A stretch of DNA of 22,987 nucleotides from a virus, in IMG/VR virus record IMGVR_UViG_3300014720_004613, positions 1 to 22,987 of that record; one strand, given 5' to 3'. Both the position numbers and the translations under genes were made by a program. Of this stretch, positions 18,116 to 22,987 are shown in pieces. Below the pieces are notes generated by a model. The model searched no databases and was not told the origin of the DNA. It saw nothing but the letters and a program-made list of their open reading frames with translations. Numbering within the stretch: position 1 is the stretch's first letter; each line of letters begins with the position of its first letter.

Positions 18116-18142
18116 ACGGCCCTTCCGGGGCCGTTTTTCTTT
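18116..18142 (+). terminator. Intrinsic terminator
   Basis: ACGGCCC (18116-18122) pairs with GGGCCGT (18128-18134), followed by TTTTTCTTTT. It begins 3 nt after the stop at 18112. Confidence 0.92.
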
Positions 18143-18149
18143 TCCTGCC

Positions 18150-18172
18150 GTATACCTACTCGCCAGGTATAC
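18150..18172. promoter_or_regulatory. Inverted repeat upstream of 18205 gene
   Basis: GTATACC (18150-18156) and GGTATAC (18166-18172), 7-bp perfect arms with a 9-nt centre, between a terminator and the next gene. Either arm contains a TATAC -10-like core, so it may be an operator over a promoter. Confidence 0.5.
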
Positions 18173-18204
18173 CACCCTAACCATTTAACCGTACGGAGAG
18201 TCAC

Positions 18205-18750
18205 ATGAAGATCAGAATTTCACAGTTGCGCAGAATCATCGCAGAAGAAGTCCGCAGGGTCGTCGCCGACGGCGACGACTCCGCCGAGCTGGAGGCCTCC
18301 GCCGGCGACTGGGTGGAGGACAACTACGATGACATCCTCGCGAGACTGAAGTCCGACCCGAAGCTCACCGCTGCCATCCTCGCCGCCGCCGGCATCAACG
18401 AGTCCTACGTGGGCGGCCTCGCCCGAGGCGTCGCTGACTACTACAAAGGCGGCATCTCCGCCACGAAGAACGTCGCGGCCGTTACTGGCGGAGCCGGAGG
18501 CGTCCTCGCCGCGGGGATCATGGCGATGGTGAACGATCCGAGCCTCATCCCGTGGACGGAGCTCCGCTCCCTGCAGTTGGACGACAAGATCATCATGGAC
18601 GGATCCGCCTTCAAGGGAATGGTGGTCGGCGCCCTACTCGGGCACCTCGTCGACGTCGCGAAGCATGCGAAGGAGTTCGCCGACCACTCGGCGGCGAAGG
18701 CCGCTTCCACCGAGCGAGCCCGCGCGAAAATGGCGGCGCGCCGCCGCTGA
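18205..18750 (+). CDS. Hypothetical protein with virion-tag-like N-terminus and membrane-active centre
   Basis: 181 aa; GGAGAG 6 nt before the ATG at 18205. Residues 1-16 (MKIRISQLRRIIAEEV) share the tag with the 17777 product; I12-A13-E14 gives an (I/L)-x-E site. An acidic helical segment follows (SAELEASAGDWVEDNYDDILARL), then a Gly/Ala-rich hydrophobic centre (NVAAVTGGAGGVLAAGIMAMV, GMVVGALLGHLV) and an Ala/Arg-rich basic tail. It could be an internal virion protein released on maturation, possibly membrane-interacting after injection; this is inference. A terminator follows. Confidence 0.75.
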   Translation: MKIRISQLRRIIAEEVRRVVADGDDSAELEASAGDWVEDNYDDILARLKSDPKLTAAILAAAGINESYVGGLARGVADYYKGGISATKNVAAVTGGAGGVLAAGIMAMVNDPSLIPWTELRSLQLDDKIIMDGSAFKGMVVGALLGHLVDVAKHAKEFADHSAAKAASTERARAKMAARRR

Positions 18751-18771
18751 TAGTCATCGACCCTGAAAAAA

Positions 18772-18799
18772 GACGGCCCTTCGGGGCCGTCGTTCATTT
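18772..18799 (+). terminator. Intrinsic terminator
   Basis: GACGGCCC (18772-18779), TTCG loop, GGGCCGTC (18784-18791), then GTTCATTTT. An A6 run precedes the stem, so it may also work in reverse. Confidence 0.88.
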
Positions 18800-18806
18800 T
18801 GCGGAG

Positions 18807-18835
18807 TGCAAAGTCTCTCCGGGACGGTGTACCTT
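18807..18835 (+). promoter_or_regulatory. Class B promoter
   Basis: TGCAAA, 17 nt, TACCTT, then 6 nt to the ATG at 18842. Confidence 0.78.
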
Positions 18836-18841
18836 GGAGAC

Positions 18842-19066
18842 ATGAACGACACACCGTCCCAACTGGTGCAACCGCCGCCCCACGACCTGCCTGCCCCCAC
18901 GGGTGCCTACAACTCCTGGGCGATCACCGGCGTCATCCTCTACGTCGGGGCCTTCGCCGCCCTGGCCGGTGGCCTCGCCCTGTGGCACGAGGTCCGGTGC
19001 CTCCGGAGGTCCGCTGAGGCCCTCCTGGTCCGCCTGGGAGAATTACGACGTTCCATGGACAAGTGA
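18842..19066 (+). CDS. Small single-TM protein
   Basis: 74 aa. Pro-rich N-terminus (MNDTPSQLVQPPPHDLPAPTG), one membrane helix (WAITGVILYVGAFAALAGGLALW), then a basic/acidic helix (HEVRCLRRSAEALLVRLGELRRSMDK) likely in the cytoplasm. The start is fixed by a class B promoter; the upstream ATG-like codon at 18806 overlaps the -35. The stop overlaps a possible GTG start of the following frame (GTGA at 19063). Confidence 0.7.
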   Translation: MNDTPSQLVQPPPHDLPAPTGAYNSWAITGVILYVGAFAALAGGLALWHEVRCLRRSAEALLVRLGELRRSMDK

Positions 19067-19095
19067 AGCCGTCCCCTTTTACCGGAATATTCCTG

Positions 19096-19386
19096 ATGCC
19101 ACCCACCGACACCCGTTACACCTTCGCCGACCTCATCTTCAAGCCTCGATCCGGTGGCGGCGGCATCGCCGCCCGCCTCAACTTTCCCAACGGCTACACG
19201 GCCTCCGTCGTCCGAGGCGACTTCACCTACGGAGGGTCTGCGGGTCTCTACGAGATGGCCGTCCTCCTCGGAGACTCCATCGTCTACGACACTCCTGTGA
19301 CAGACGACGTCCTGGGGCACTTGACCGAAGGCGACGTCACGGAGTACCTCAACGAAGTGGCGAGACTGCCGCCTCGAAGTCCTTGA
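19096..19386 (+). CDS. Conserved small phage protein (NGY..SVV...YDTP-type)
   Basis: 96 aa from the ATG at 19096; an in-frame GTG at 19063 overlapping the previous stop is an alternative (107 aa). The signature FPNGYTASVVRGDFTYGG, GLYEMAVLLG and YDTPVTDDVLGHLTEGDV matches a small family of unknown function that I recall from many phages and prophages (NGYxxSVVxxxxxYG ... GLYExAVL ... YDTPITDDVxGxL). It has no known activity. An AATATT -10-like element is close to the ATG, and no Shine-Dalgarno is seen. Confidence 0.78.
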   Translation: MPPTDTRYTFADLIFKPRSGGGGIAARLNFPNGYTASVVRGDFTYGGSAGLYEMAVLLGDSIVYDTPVTDDVLGHLTEGDVTEYLNEVARLPPRSP

Positions 19387-19411
19387 GTGGAGGCATGTGG
19401 TCAGGTTGGAC

Positions 19412-19442
19412 GCCGGTCGACCGGCCTCTGTGGTCGACCGGC
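19412..19442. repeat. 11-bp inverted repeat (stem-loop)
   Basis: GCCGGTCGACC (19412-19422) and GGTCGACCGGC (19432-19442) are perfect complements with a 9-nt loop; the first arm is also part of a 14-bp palindrome (19412-19425). It lies 26 nt after a stop and has no T-tract, so terminator or operator roles remain open. The rest of 19387-19535 shows no gene. Confidence 0.8.
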
Positions 19443-19535
19443 GGGAAACCGACCGTCACACCCTCCTCAACGGGGGTCGAAAAAGTAACTTGCGTCCGGC
19501 CCGCGGGCGGGCAATGACAAATTCGCCGGCGATCG

Positions 19536-19543
19536 CATACATT
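19536..19543 (+). promoter_or_regulatory. Class A -10-like octamer CATACATT
   Basis: CATACATT ends exactly 5 nt before the ATG at 19549; no Shine-Dalgarno. Confidence 0.45.
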
Positions 19544-19548
19544 ATTAC

Positions 19549-19755
19549 ATGCGCGCCGGTGACCTCGTCGTCAACATCGTGGGATGGCAGGACTCCGCCG
19601 CCGGGGAACTGGGGATGCTGCTGGAGGACTCCGACGGAGACAGCGACGTCTACACGAAGGTGAGGGTCCTCTTTTCCTCCGGCGTCCGGGACGTCTACCG
19701 CTGGGAGGTGGAGCCCGTCGACGACTTCGGCCTCCTGCTGGGGATGAGTCGATGA
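19549..19755 (+). CDS. SH3/KOW-like small protein
   Basis: 68 aa: MRAGDLVVNIVGWQDSAAGE, then LGMLLEDSDGDSDVYTKVRV and LFSSGVRDVYRWEVEPVDD. The pattern G-D-L-V-x-N ... G-x-L-x-E-D ... V-x-V-L-F-x-x-G-V ... W-x-V-E-P-V fits a five-stranded SH3-like barrel of a type common in phages, of unknown function. First of four tandem paralogues (19549, 19752, 20006, 20278). The stop overlaps the next ATG (ATGA). Confidence 0.78.
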   Translation: MRAGDLVVNIVGWQDSAAGELGMLLEDSDGDSDVYTKVRVLFSSGVRDVYRWEVEPVDDFGLLLGMSR

Positions 19756-20006
19756 AGCTGTCCCCAGGAGACTTCGTCGTCCTCGAGCGGATGGCCGTCC
19801 AGCTGTTGTGCGAGTCCTTCCAGCTGTCCGAGGGTCCCTCCCCCAACTACGTGTCCCGGGTCGTCGGCACCTTCTCAGCAGGACAGGTGGGTTTCGTCGT
19901 CGACGTGATCCGAGAGGGCCAACCATCCGAGGAGGAGTTCGCCAGGATCCTCACACCCGACGGTCTCGGGTGGCTCAACGTCTACTACCTGGAGAAGGCC
20001 GACTGA
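19752..20006 (+). CDS. SH3/KOW-like small protein
   Basis: 84 aa, starting in the stop of the previous gene (ATGA). MKLSPGDFVVLERMAVQLLC, later VGFVVDVIREGQPSEEEFAR and ILTPDGLGWLNVYYLEKAD. It shares the G-D-x-V start, G-x-V-x-D-V strand and G-W-x-N-x-x-x-L-E end with its neighbours. The insert LCESFQLSEGPSPNYVSRVVG is specific to this copy and the next. Its stop overlaps the next start (TGATG). Confidence 0.75.
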   Translation: MKLSPGDFVVLERMAVQLLCESFQLSEGPSPNYVSRVVGTFSAGQVGFVVDVIREGQPSEEEFARILTPDGLGWLNVYYLEKAD

Positions 20007-20248
20007 TGCAGGTGGGGTCGCTGGTGACGCTGCATCCTCGAGGAGTGGGGGAGGGGAAGTTGCTCTACACGGAGCCTGCCGTCCACAGGGCCGAGGTGGT
20101 CGGTCGTTTCTCCTCCGAGGAGGTGGGACTCGTCCTGGAGGTGCGGCCTCACGCCGGAGGTCTCGTCGGTTTCGCCCGCCTCTTCTGTCCTCGAGGCACC
20201 GGGTGGATCAACACCGTCTTCCTCGCTGAGGTGGCACCGCCGTATTAA
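20006..20248 (+). CDS. SH3/KOW-like small protein
   Basis: 80 aa, translationally coupled (TGATG). MQVGSLVTLHPRGVGEGKLL, then RAEVVGRFSSEEVGLVLEVR and FARLFCPRGTGWINTVFLAEV. Close paralogue of the 19752 product: both have a R(V)VG-F-S ... G-x-V strand and a terminal GTGWINxVFL or GLGWLNVYYL. Tandem duplication followed by divergence is the simplest explanation. Confidence 0.75.
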   Translation: MQVGSLVTLHPRGVGEGKLLYTEPAVHRAEVVGRFSSEEVGLVLEVRPHAGGLVGFARLFCPRGTGWINTVFLAEVAPPY

Positions 20249-20262
20249 AAGACGACGATCTA

Positions 20263-20270
20263 CATACGTA
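20263..20270 (+). promoter_or_regulatory. Class A -10-like octamer CATACGTA
   Basis: CATACGTA ends 7 nt before the GTG at 20278. Same octamer as at 7019. Confidence 0.4.
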
Positions 20271-20277
20271 TTTCGTC

Positions 20278-20568
20278 GTGCCAAACTTCCTGAAGCCTCT
20301 TCTGAAGACTCGACGCCCGGAGACAGGCGACCTCGTCGTCGTCAACTCCGCCAACGAATTCATCAACGTCTACACGGCGTCACCCCACTTCTCCTTCGCC
20401 AATGTGGCCTTCACGGCCATCAACGGGGAGATGGGGGTCGTCCTGGGACTCGGCGCCGACGACCCCGGTGCCATACTCCATCACTACGTCCGCGTCCTCT
20501 TCCAGCGAGGCATGGTGGGGATGGCTCACTTCGGCCTCCTCCTGGTGCTTGACGACGACGAAGTGTAG
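20278..20568 (+). CDS. SH3/KOW-like small protein
   Basis: 96 aa with a GTG start. TGDLVVVNSANEFINVYTAS, then GEMGVVLGLGADDPGAILHH and YVRVLFQRGMVGMAHFGLLL. It is the longest of the four tandem paralogues; Y-V-R-V-L-F-x-x-G matches V-R-V-L-F-S-S-G of the 19549 product. The stop codon TAG is the first part of a repeated intergenic cassette also found at 22697. Confidence 0.75.
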   Translation: MPNFLKPLLKTRRPETGDLVVVNSANEFINVYTASPHFSFANVAFTAINGEMGVVLGLGADDPGAILHHYVRVLFQRGMVGMAHFGLLLVLDDDEV

Positions 20569-20636
20569 GAAATCTCCTCACGAAAAAATTCGTGAGAAAA
20601 GTGCAAAGTTCGTCACCGAAGTGATAAGGTAAGACC
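20566..20636 (+). repeat. Intergenic cassette, copy 1 (stop codon to promoter)
   Basis: Starts with the TAG stop, then GAAATCTCCTCACGAAAAAA, a hairpin CTCACGAA/TTCGTGAG (20577-20596), then a class B promoter. It is repeated with small differences at 22697-22768. The hairpin may be a terminator placed just before the promoter, though it lacks a plus-strand T-run. Confidence 0.8.
20602..20630 (+). promoter_or_regulatory. Class B promoter
   Basis: TGCAAA, 17 nt, TAAGGT, then 6 nt to the ATG at 20637. Confidence 0.85.
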
Positions 20637-20867
20637 ATGGACAACAAGCGCATTCACGTCATCCTCGAGGGCGTCCGCTACGACGGCTACTCCATCCGCG
20701 GCATCTACCTCTCCGAGGAGGCGGCCGAAGCCGCCGCCGAGGCACACGTGGCGGCTCGGAACGCCGACGACTGCTCCTATGAGCGGATGGGCGATGACGT
20801 CCTCATCTGGTCGGACGGCGACAGCTACGTAGAGGTGGTGGAATACCCTCTCGGCAAGCTGTTCTGA
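20637..20867 (+). CDS. Small acidic hypothetical protein
   Basis: 76 aa: MDNKRIHVILEGVRYDGYSI, RGIYLSEEAAEAAAEAHVAA, then RNADDCSYERMGDDVLIWSD and VEVVEYPLGKLF. A beta-hairpin, an Ala/Glu helix and a strand pair at the end suggest a compact alpha/beta fold, reminiscent of small phage proteins with a xYxVYxxGxYDGYxIxGVFxSxxxA layout. Function unknown. Leaderless from a class B promoter. Confidence 0.78.
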   Translation: MDNKRIHVILEGVRYDGYSIRGIYLSEEAAEAAAEAHVAARNADDCSYERMGDDVLIWSDGDSYVEVVEYPLGKLF

Positions 20868-20881
20868 GGCGGTGCAGGCGG

Positions 20882-20910
20882 TGCAAACTTCAACTCCAAA
20901 GTGGTAAGGT
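20882..20910 (+). promoter_or_regulatory. Class B promoter
   Basis: TGCAAA, 17 nt, TAAGGT, then 6 nt to the ATG at 20917. Confidence 0.85.
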
Positions 20911-20916
20911 AAGATC

Positions 20917-21096
20917 ATGAAGAACATCAAGTCCGGCGACATCGTCGAGTATCAGGGCCGTTGTTGGGTCGTCACGGGCAAGGAGCAGTCCTTCTTCGGA
21001 GGTGCGCCCGTGTACCGCCTCGTGCCGCCCGGCGATCCCAATCGCGTTCACCTCGTGCCACGCGTGGCTTTTTCCAGGGTCGGACCGTGGCGCTGA
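20917..21096 (+). CDS. 59-aa SH3/KOW-like small protein
   Basis: MKNIKSGDIVEYQGRCWVVT, GKEQSFFGGAPVYRLVPPGD, then PNRVHLVPRVAFSRVGPWR. The G-D-I-V-x-Y-x-G-x-x-W-x-V start and V-x-L-V-P end are typical of small SH3-like barrels in this window. It falls just below common ORF cut-offs but has a perfect class B promoter with 6-nt spacing, leaving little doubt that it is expressed. Confidence 0.8.
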   Translation: MKNIKSGDIVEYQGRCWVVTGKEQSFFGGAPVYRLVPPGDPNRVHLVPRVAFSRVGPWR

Positions 21097-21102
21097 ACGA
21101 AG

Positions 21103-21131
21103 TGAAAAGTTCCCTCCTGAAGTGATAGGGT
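21103..21131 (+). promoter_or_regulatory. Class B promoter
   Basis: TGAAAA, 17 nt, TAGGGT, then 6 nt to the ATG at 21138. The -35 is a one-base variant. Confidence 0.8.
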
Positions 21132-21137
21132 AACATC

Positions 21138-21455
21138 ATGGTTACGAACAACGAAAAGAAGTCGACCAAGATCATCGCCGTCCTCAACAAGGACTGGCAC
21201 TACGAGGCCCACAACGGCCACAACGTCGTAAAGAAGGGCACCCGCTTCGAGCGCACGCGAGACCACTACATCAACAAGAAGGGTGATCTCATTCTCGACC
21301 ACTGGGTCCAGTACGGCGACGCGTCGCTCATCCCCGCCGCGGACATCGACATCTTCCTCGAGGAGACGGTCACGGTGACCACGAAGACGGTGACGAAGAA
21401 GCTCGCCAAGGTCGAAGGGAAGTACATCGTCCCCGTGGACGAAGCGGCGGAATAA
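21138..21455 (+). CDS. Hypothetical 105-aa protein
   Basis: Soluble, basic N-terminus, beta-rich: KKSTKIIAVLNKDWHYEAHN, VVKKGTRFERTRDHYINKKG, DLILDHWVQYGDASLIPAAD, then a Thr/Val strand (EETVTVTTKTVTKKLAKVEG). W-H-Y-E-A-H-N-G ... G-D-A-S-L-I-P-A may again be a barrel-like fold with an extension. No recognised family. Leaderless from a class B promoter. Confidence 0.75.
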   Translation: MVTNNEKKSTKIIAVLNKDWHYEAHNGHNVVKKGTRFERTRDHYINKKGDLILDHWVQYGDASLIPAADIDIFLEETVTVTTKTVTKKLAKVEGKYIVPVDEAAE

Positions 21456-21467
21456 TTCTCCCTCTCG

Positions 21468-21496
21468 TGCAAACTTCAACTCCGAAGTGATAGGAT
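21468..21496 (+). promoter_or_regulatory. Class B promoter
   Basis: TGCAAA, 17 nt, TAGGAT, then 6 nt to the ATG at 21503. The spacer CTTCAACTCC is shared with the promoter at 20882. Confidence 0.85.
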
Positions 21497-21502
21497 CTCA
21501 TC

Positions 21503-21727
21503 ATGCCTAACATGTCCTACTGTCGTTTCGAGAACACATACAATGACCTCGTCGATTGCCTGTCCGCCCTCAAGGAGGAGGGCACCGATGCCATCGGCTC
21601 CAAGCGGGAGGAGCACGCGGCCGAGGACCTCATGAAGGTGGCCCTCCGCTACGTGGAGGTGTACAAGGCCGCCAAGGACCGTGCCGCGATGGCGGCAATG
21701 GGCCTCGACATCGAGGAGGACGAATGA
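21503..21727 (+). CDS. Conserved MSYCRFxNT-type phage protein
   Basis: 74 aa beginning MPNMSYCRFENTYNDLVDCLSALKEEG. The MSYCRF-x-NT-x-x-DL-x-DC start is the hallmark of a small family of unknown function found in many phages. The rest is a charged helical pair (AAEDLMKVALRYVEVYKAAKDRAAMAAMG). In this family the ATG of MSYCRF is sometimes the start; here the promoter spacing picks the ATG at 21503. The stop overlaps the next ATG (ATGA). Confidence 0.85.
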   Translation: MPNMSYCRFENTYNDLVDCLSALKEEGTDAIGSKREEHAAEDLMKVALRYVEVYKAAKDRAAMAAMGLDIEEDE

Positions 21728-21831
21728 AGTCCGTCCGCCTCTCCGAGCTCCTGTACCGCCCCGCCCTCACCATCATGGGTCTGTCGATCGTCCTGCAGGT
21801 CTTCTGCATCATCGTCAAACTCTTCGGTTGA
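21724..21831 (+). CDS. 35-aa single-TM micro-protein
   Basis: MKSVRLSELLYRPALTIMGL followed by SIVLQVFCIIVKLFG, starting within the previous stop (ATGA). One membrane helix preceded by a basic segment. The overlap and the adjacent downstream promoter support it as a real second cistron. Confidence 0.6.
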   Translation: MKSVRLSELLYRPALTIMGLSIVLQVFCIIVKLFG

Positions 21832-21832
21832 G

Positions 21833-21861
21833 TGCAAAGTCCCCTCCTGGCGTGGTAAGGT
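21833..21861 (+). promoter_or_regulatory. Class B promoter
   Basis: TGCAAA, 17 nt, TAAGGT, then 6 nt to the ATG at 21868. Confidence 0.85.
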
Positions 21862-21867
21862 AGACAC

Positions 21868-22272
21868 ATGATCGACGCCTCCCTCCTCTCGTCCCTTCGT
21901 CACAGCAACGTCACCGACCTCTCTGTCGGCAAGATCAGCAACCACGATGCGGCCCTGCTCATCATCGCGTCGAGCCCCGCAGCGATCGCCAAATCCTCGC
22001 AGGTGGCCGCTGGGCTGCGTGCATGGCGAGGCTCCAACCATCTTCACTTCACCTACCTGTGGAACACGTCAGGCTACGGAGGCTACGGTTTCGTGGGTCG
22101 CAACTTCGGCTCGAGCTCGAACCGCGTCAGCCACCACGCCCCGCGGGGCCGACCTGACTGTGTCACCCAACGTCGGACCTACTGGTATCGCCTGAAGCCG
22201 GGTGCCTACACCCTCACCCTCGAAGGCATCCGTCGCCTCGCCGAGCTGACGACCCAACTGTCACACCCCTGA
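21868..22272 (+). CDS. Hypothetical 134-aa protein, possible winged-helix-like C-terminus
   Basis: N-terminal helices (HDAALLIIASSPAAIAKSSQVAAGLRAW), then a Gly/Ser/aromatic-rich middle (LWNTSGYGGYGFVGRNFGSSSNRV) that looks like a flexible loop, then RTYWYRLKPGAYTLTLEGIRRLAEL. The last part resembles the wing and final helix of small wHTH proteins (xYxLTxEGxxRL). DNA binding is possible but unproven. Leaderless from a class B promoter; the next gene starts 7 nt after its stop. Confidence 0.7.
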   Translation: MIDASLLSSLRHSNVTDLSVGKISNHDAALLIIASSPAAIAKSSQVAAGLRAWRGSNHLHFTYLWNTSGYGGYGFVGRNFGSSSNRVSHHAPRGRPDCVTQRRTYWYRLKPGAYTLTLEGIRRLAELTTQLSHP

Positions 22273-22279
22273 GGAAGTC

Positions 22280-22699
22280 ATGACCCGAGAAGAACACTAC
22301 GTCGAGTGCATGCAATTCGTCACCTTCTGCAACCTCGAGAACCGCCTCGATGAGTCGCCGCTGGCCCCCAGCCTCCTCCGTGAGTACGCCCTCGGTCACA
22401 CCGAGGTGGGCGACCCGGACGCCTTCGTGGCCGACATCCGCTCGTGGCGGCGTCGACAGATTCCTGTGGAGTCACCTCGGACCTTCTACGCGAAGAAGGT
22501 GGCGGTGATCGCTGCGCTTCTCGACAAGTACCGTGAGGCTGGTGTCCTGTGGCAAAAGCTCGTAGACCTCGAGGCCTCCGCCGAGGATCAGGACGAAGAG
22601 TTGCTGACGGCCGTCTCGAAATCCGAGGACGACATCGTCACGACCGTGCTGTGGTTGCTGGATGAGCAGGCCGGAGTTGCAACCCTCGCTGGAACCTAG
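22280..22699 (+). CDS. Hypothetical 139-aa acidic helical protein
   Basis: All-alpha, acidic: REEHYVECMQFVTFCNLENRL, AFVADIRSWRRRQIPVESPR, KKVAVIAALLDKYREAGVLW and EDDIVTTVLWLLDEQAGVAT. GAGGA lies 4 nt before the ATG, so it uses conventional initiation as second gene of an operon with the 21868 gene. No family recognised. Its TAG stop begins the second copy of the intergenic cassette. Confidence 0.72.
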   Translation: MTREEHYVECMQFVTFCNLENRLDESPLAPSLLREYALGHTEVGDPDAFVADIRSWRRRQIPVESPRTFYAKKVAVIAALLDKYREAGVLWQKLVDLEASAEDQDEELLTAVSKSEDDIVTTVLWLLDEQAGVATLAGT

Positions 22700-22768
22700 G
22701 AAATCTCCTCACGAAAAAATTCTTGAAAAGTAGTGCAAAGTTCGTGGCGGAAGTGGTAAGATGATTTC
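22697..22768 (+). repeat. Intergenic cassette, copy 2 (stop codon to promoter)
   Basis: TAG stop followed by GAAATCTCCTCACGAAAAAA, as at 20566, but the right hairpin arm is degraded (TTCTTGA), and then a class B promoter with the same TGCAAAGTTCGT start. Confidence 0.8.
22734..22762 (+). promoter_or_regulatory. Class B promoter
   Basis: TGCAAA, 17 nt, TAAGAT, then 6 nt to the ATG at 22769. Confidence 0.83.
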
Positions 22769-22987
22769 ATGATCAACGCCGTGCCCACCAAGGCCCTCCG
22801 CATGACCTCCACCTTCTCCTACACGGACCGCTTCGGTTGCGTGTGGGAATATCGTCCGGGTGATCTGCTCGTCCTCGGCAAGAAGCGGGGTGCGTGGGAG
22901 CTCCTCAAGTCCGGCCTCCGCATCAAGAACGGGCAGGGCAAGGGGAAGCACGTCCTCATCCCCAGCCACGTCTTCGTGGTGGAAGCC
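22769..22987 (+). CDS. Partial gene at right edge, beta-rich small protein
   Basis: At least 73 residues, cut by the window end: MINAVPTKALRMTSTFSYTD, then CVWEYRPGDLLVLGKKRGAW and GKHVLIPSHVFVVEA. It has the PGD-L-L-V-L-x-x ... W-x-L ... V-L-I-P-x-x-x-F-V-V-E pattern of the SH3-like set. The start is fixed by a class B promoter. Confidence 0.75.
   Translation, partial: MINAVPTKALRMTSTFSYTDRFGCVWEYRPGDLLVLGKKRGAWELLKSGLRIKNGQGKGKHVLIPSHVFVVEA

Overview
This window looks like part of a large tailed-phage genome, probably metagenomic or from a poorly sampled lineage. Phage indicators are two Phage-Tail-Collar-domain proteins, a tRNA cluster interleaved with small genes, a RadA-type ATPase next to DNA-binding low-complexity proteins, many tiny membrane and SH3/KOW-like proteins in tight overlapping arrays, and three proteins with a T4-like N-terminal tag ending in an (I/L)-x-E motif. 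Two outer-membrane-barrel-like proteins with signal peptides and three lipoproteins point to a Gram-negative (diderm) host. The NCGxCGxxC cysteine repeats in two lipoproteins resemble those common in Myxococcota. No integrase, transposase or CRISPR array was seen. A phage-plasmid or other large element cannot be excluded.

Layout. (1) About 1-7.8 kb is AT-richer and rich in AGA codons: thioredoxin, lipoprotein, PAP2-like phosphatase, collar protein, barrel proteins, secreted DNase-I-fold (EEP) hydrolase and small secreted or membrane proteins. (2) 7.8-11 kb: a candidate ADP-ribosyltransferase with an N-terminal tag, a second collar protein, a purple-acid-phosphatase-type lipoprotein and a Kazal-like lipoprotein. 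(3) 11-14.3 kb: a repeat-bearing non-coding stretch, then a minus-strand block with a RadA-like ATPase, an AT-hook protein and three small overlapping genes. (4) 14.3-16.9 kb: a divergent operator region, an H1/KOW-like protein, three tRNAs (Arg-UCU, Leu-UAA, Arg-CCU), one tRNA-like sequence, and three overlapping micro-membrane genes. (5) 16.9-17.25 kb: a palindrome-packed non-coding island. (6) 17.26-23 kb: a plus-strand array of small genes, many with an individual promoter.

The most striking signal is promoter architecture. Thirteen copies of TGCAAA-like, exactly 17 nt, TANNNT are present; ten of them place the ATG exactly 6 nt after the -10, which predicts leaderless mRNAs. A second class, concentrated in the left part, has only a TATACTTA-like octamer, usually exactly 5 nt before the start codon, with no shared -35. 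This resembles the -10-only logic of T4 late promoters. The two classes may mark two expression programmes: DNA metabolism and small accessory genes versus secreted, surface and virion-associated genes.

Several real genes are under 60 codons (3124, 6221 minus, 12546 minus, 14448, 16535, 16696, 16797, 20917, 21724). They are supported by overlaps with neighbours, by promoters, or by family resemblance.
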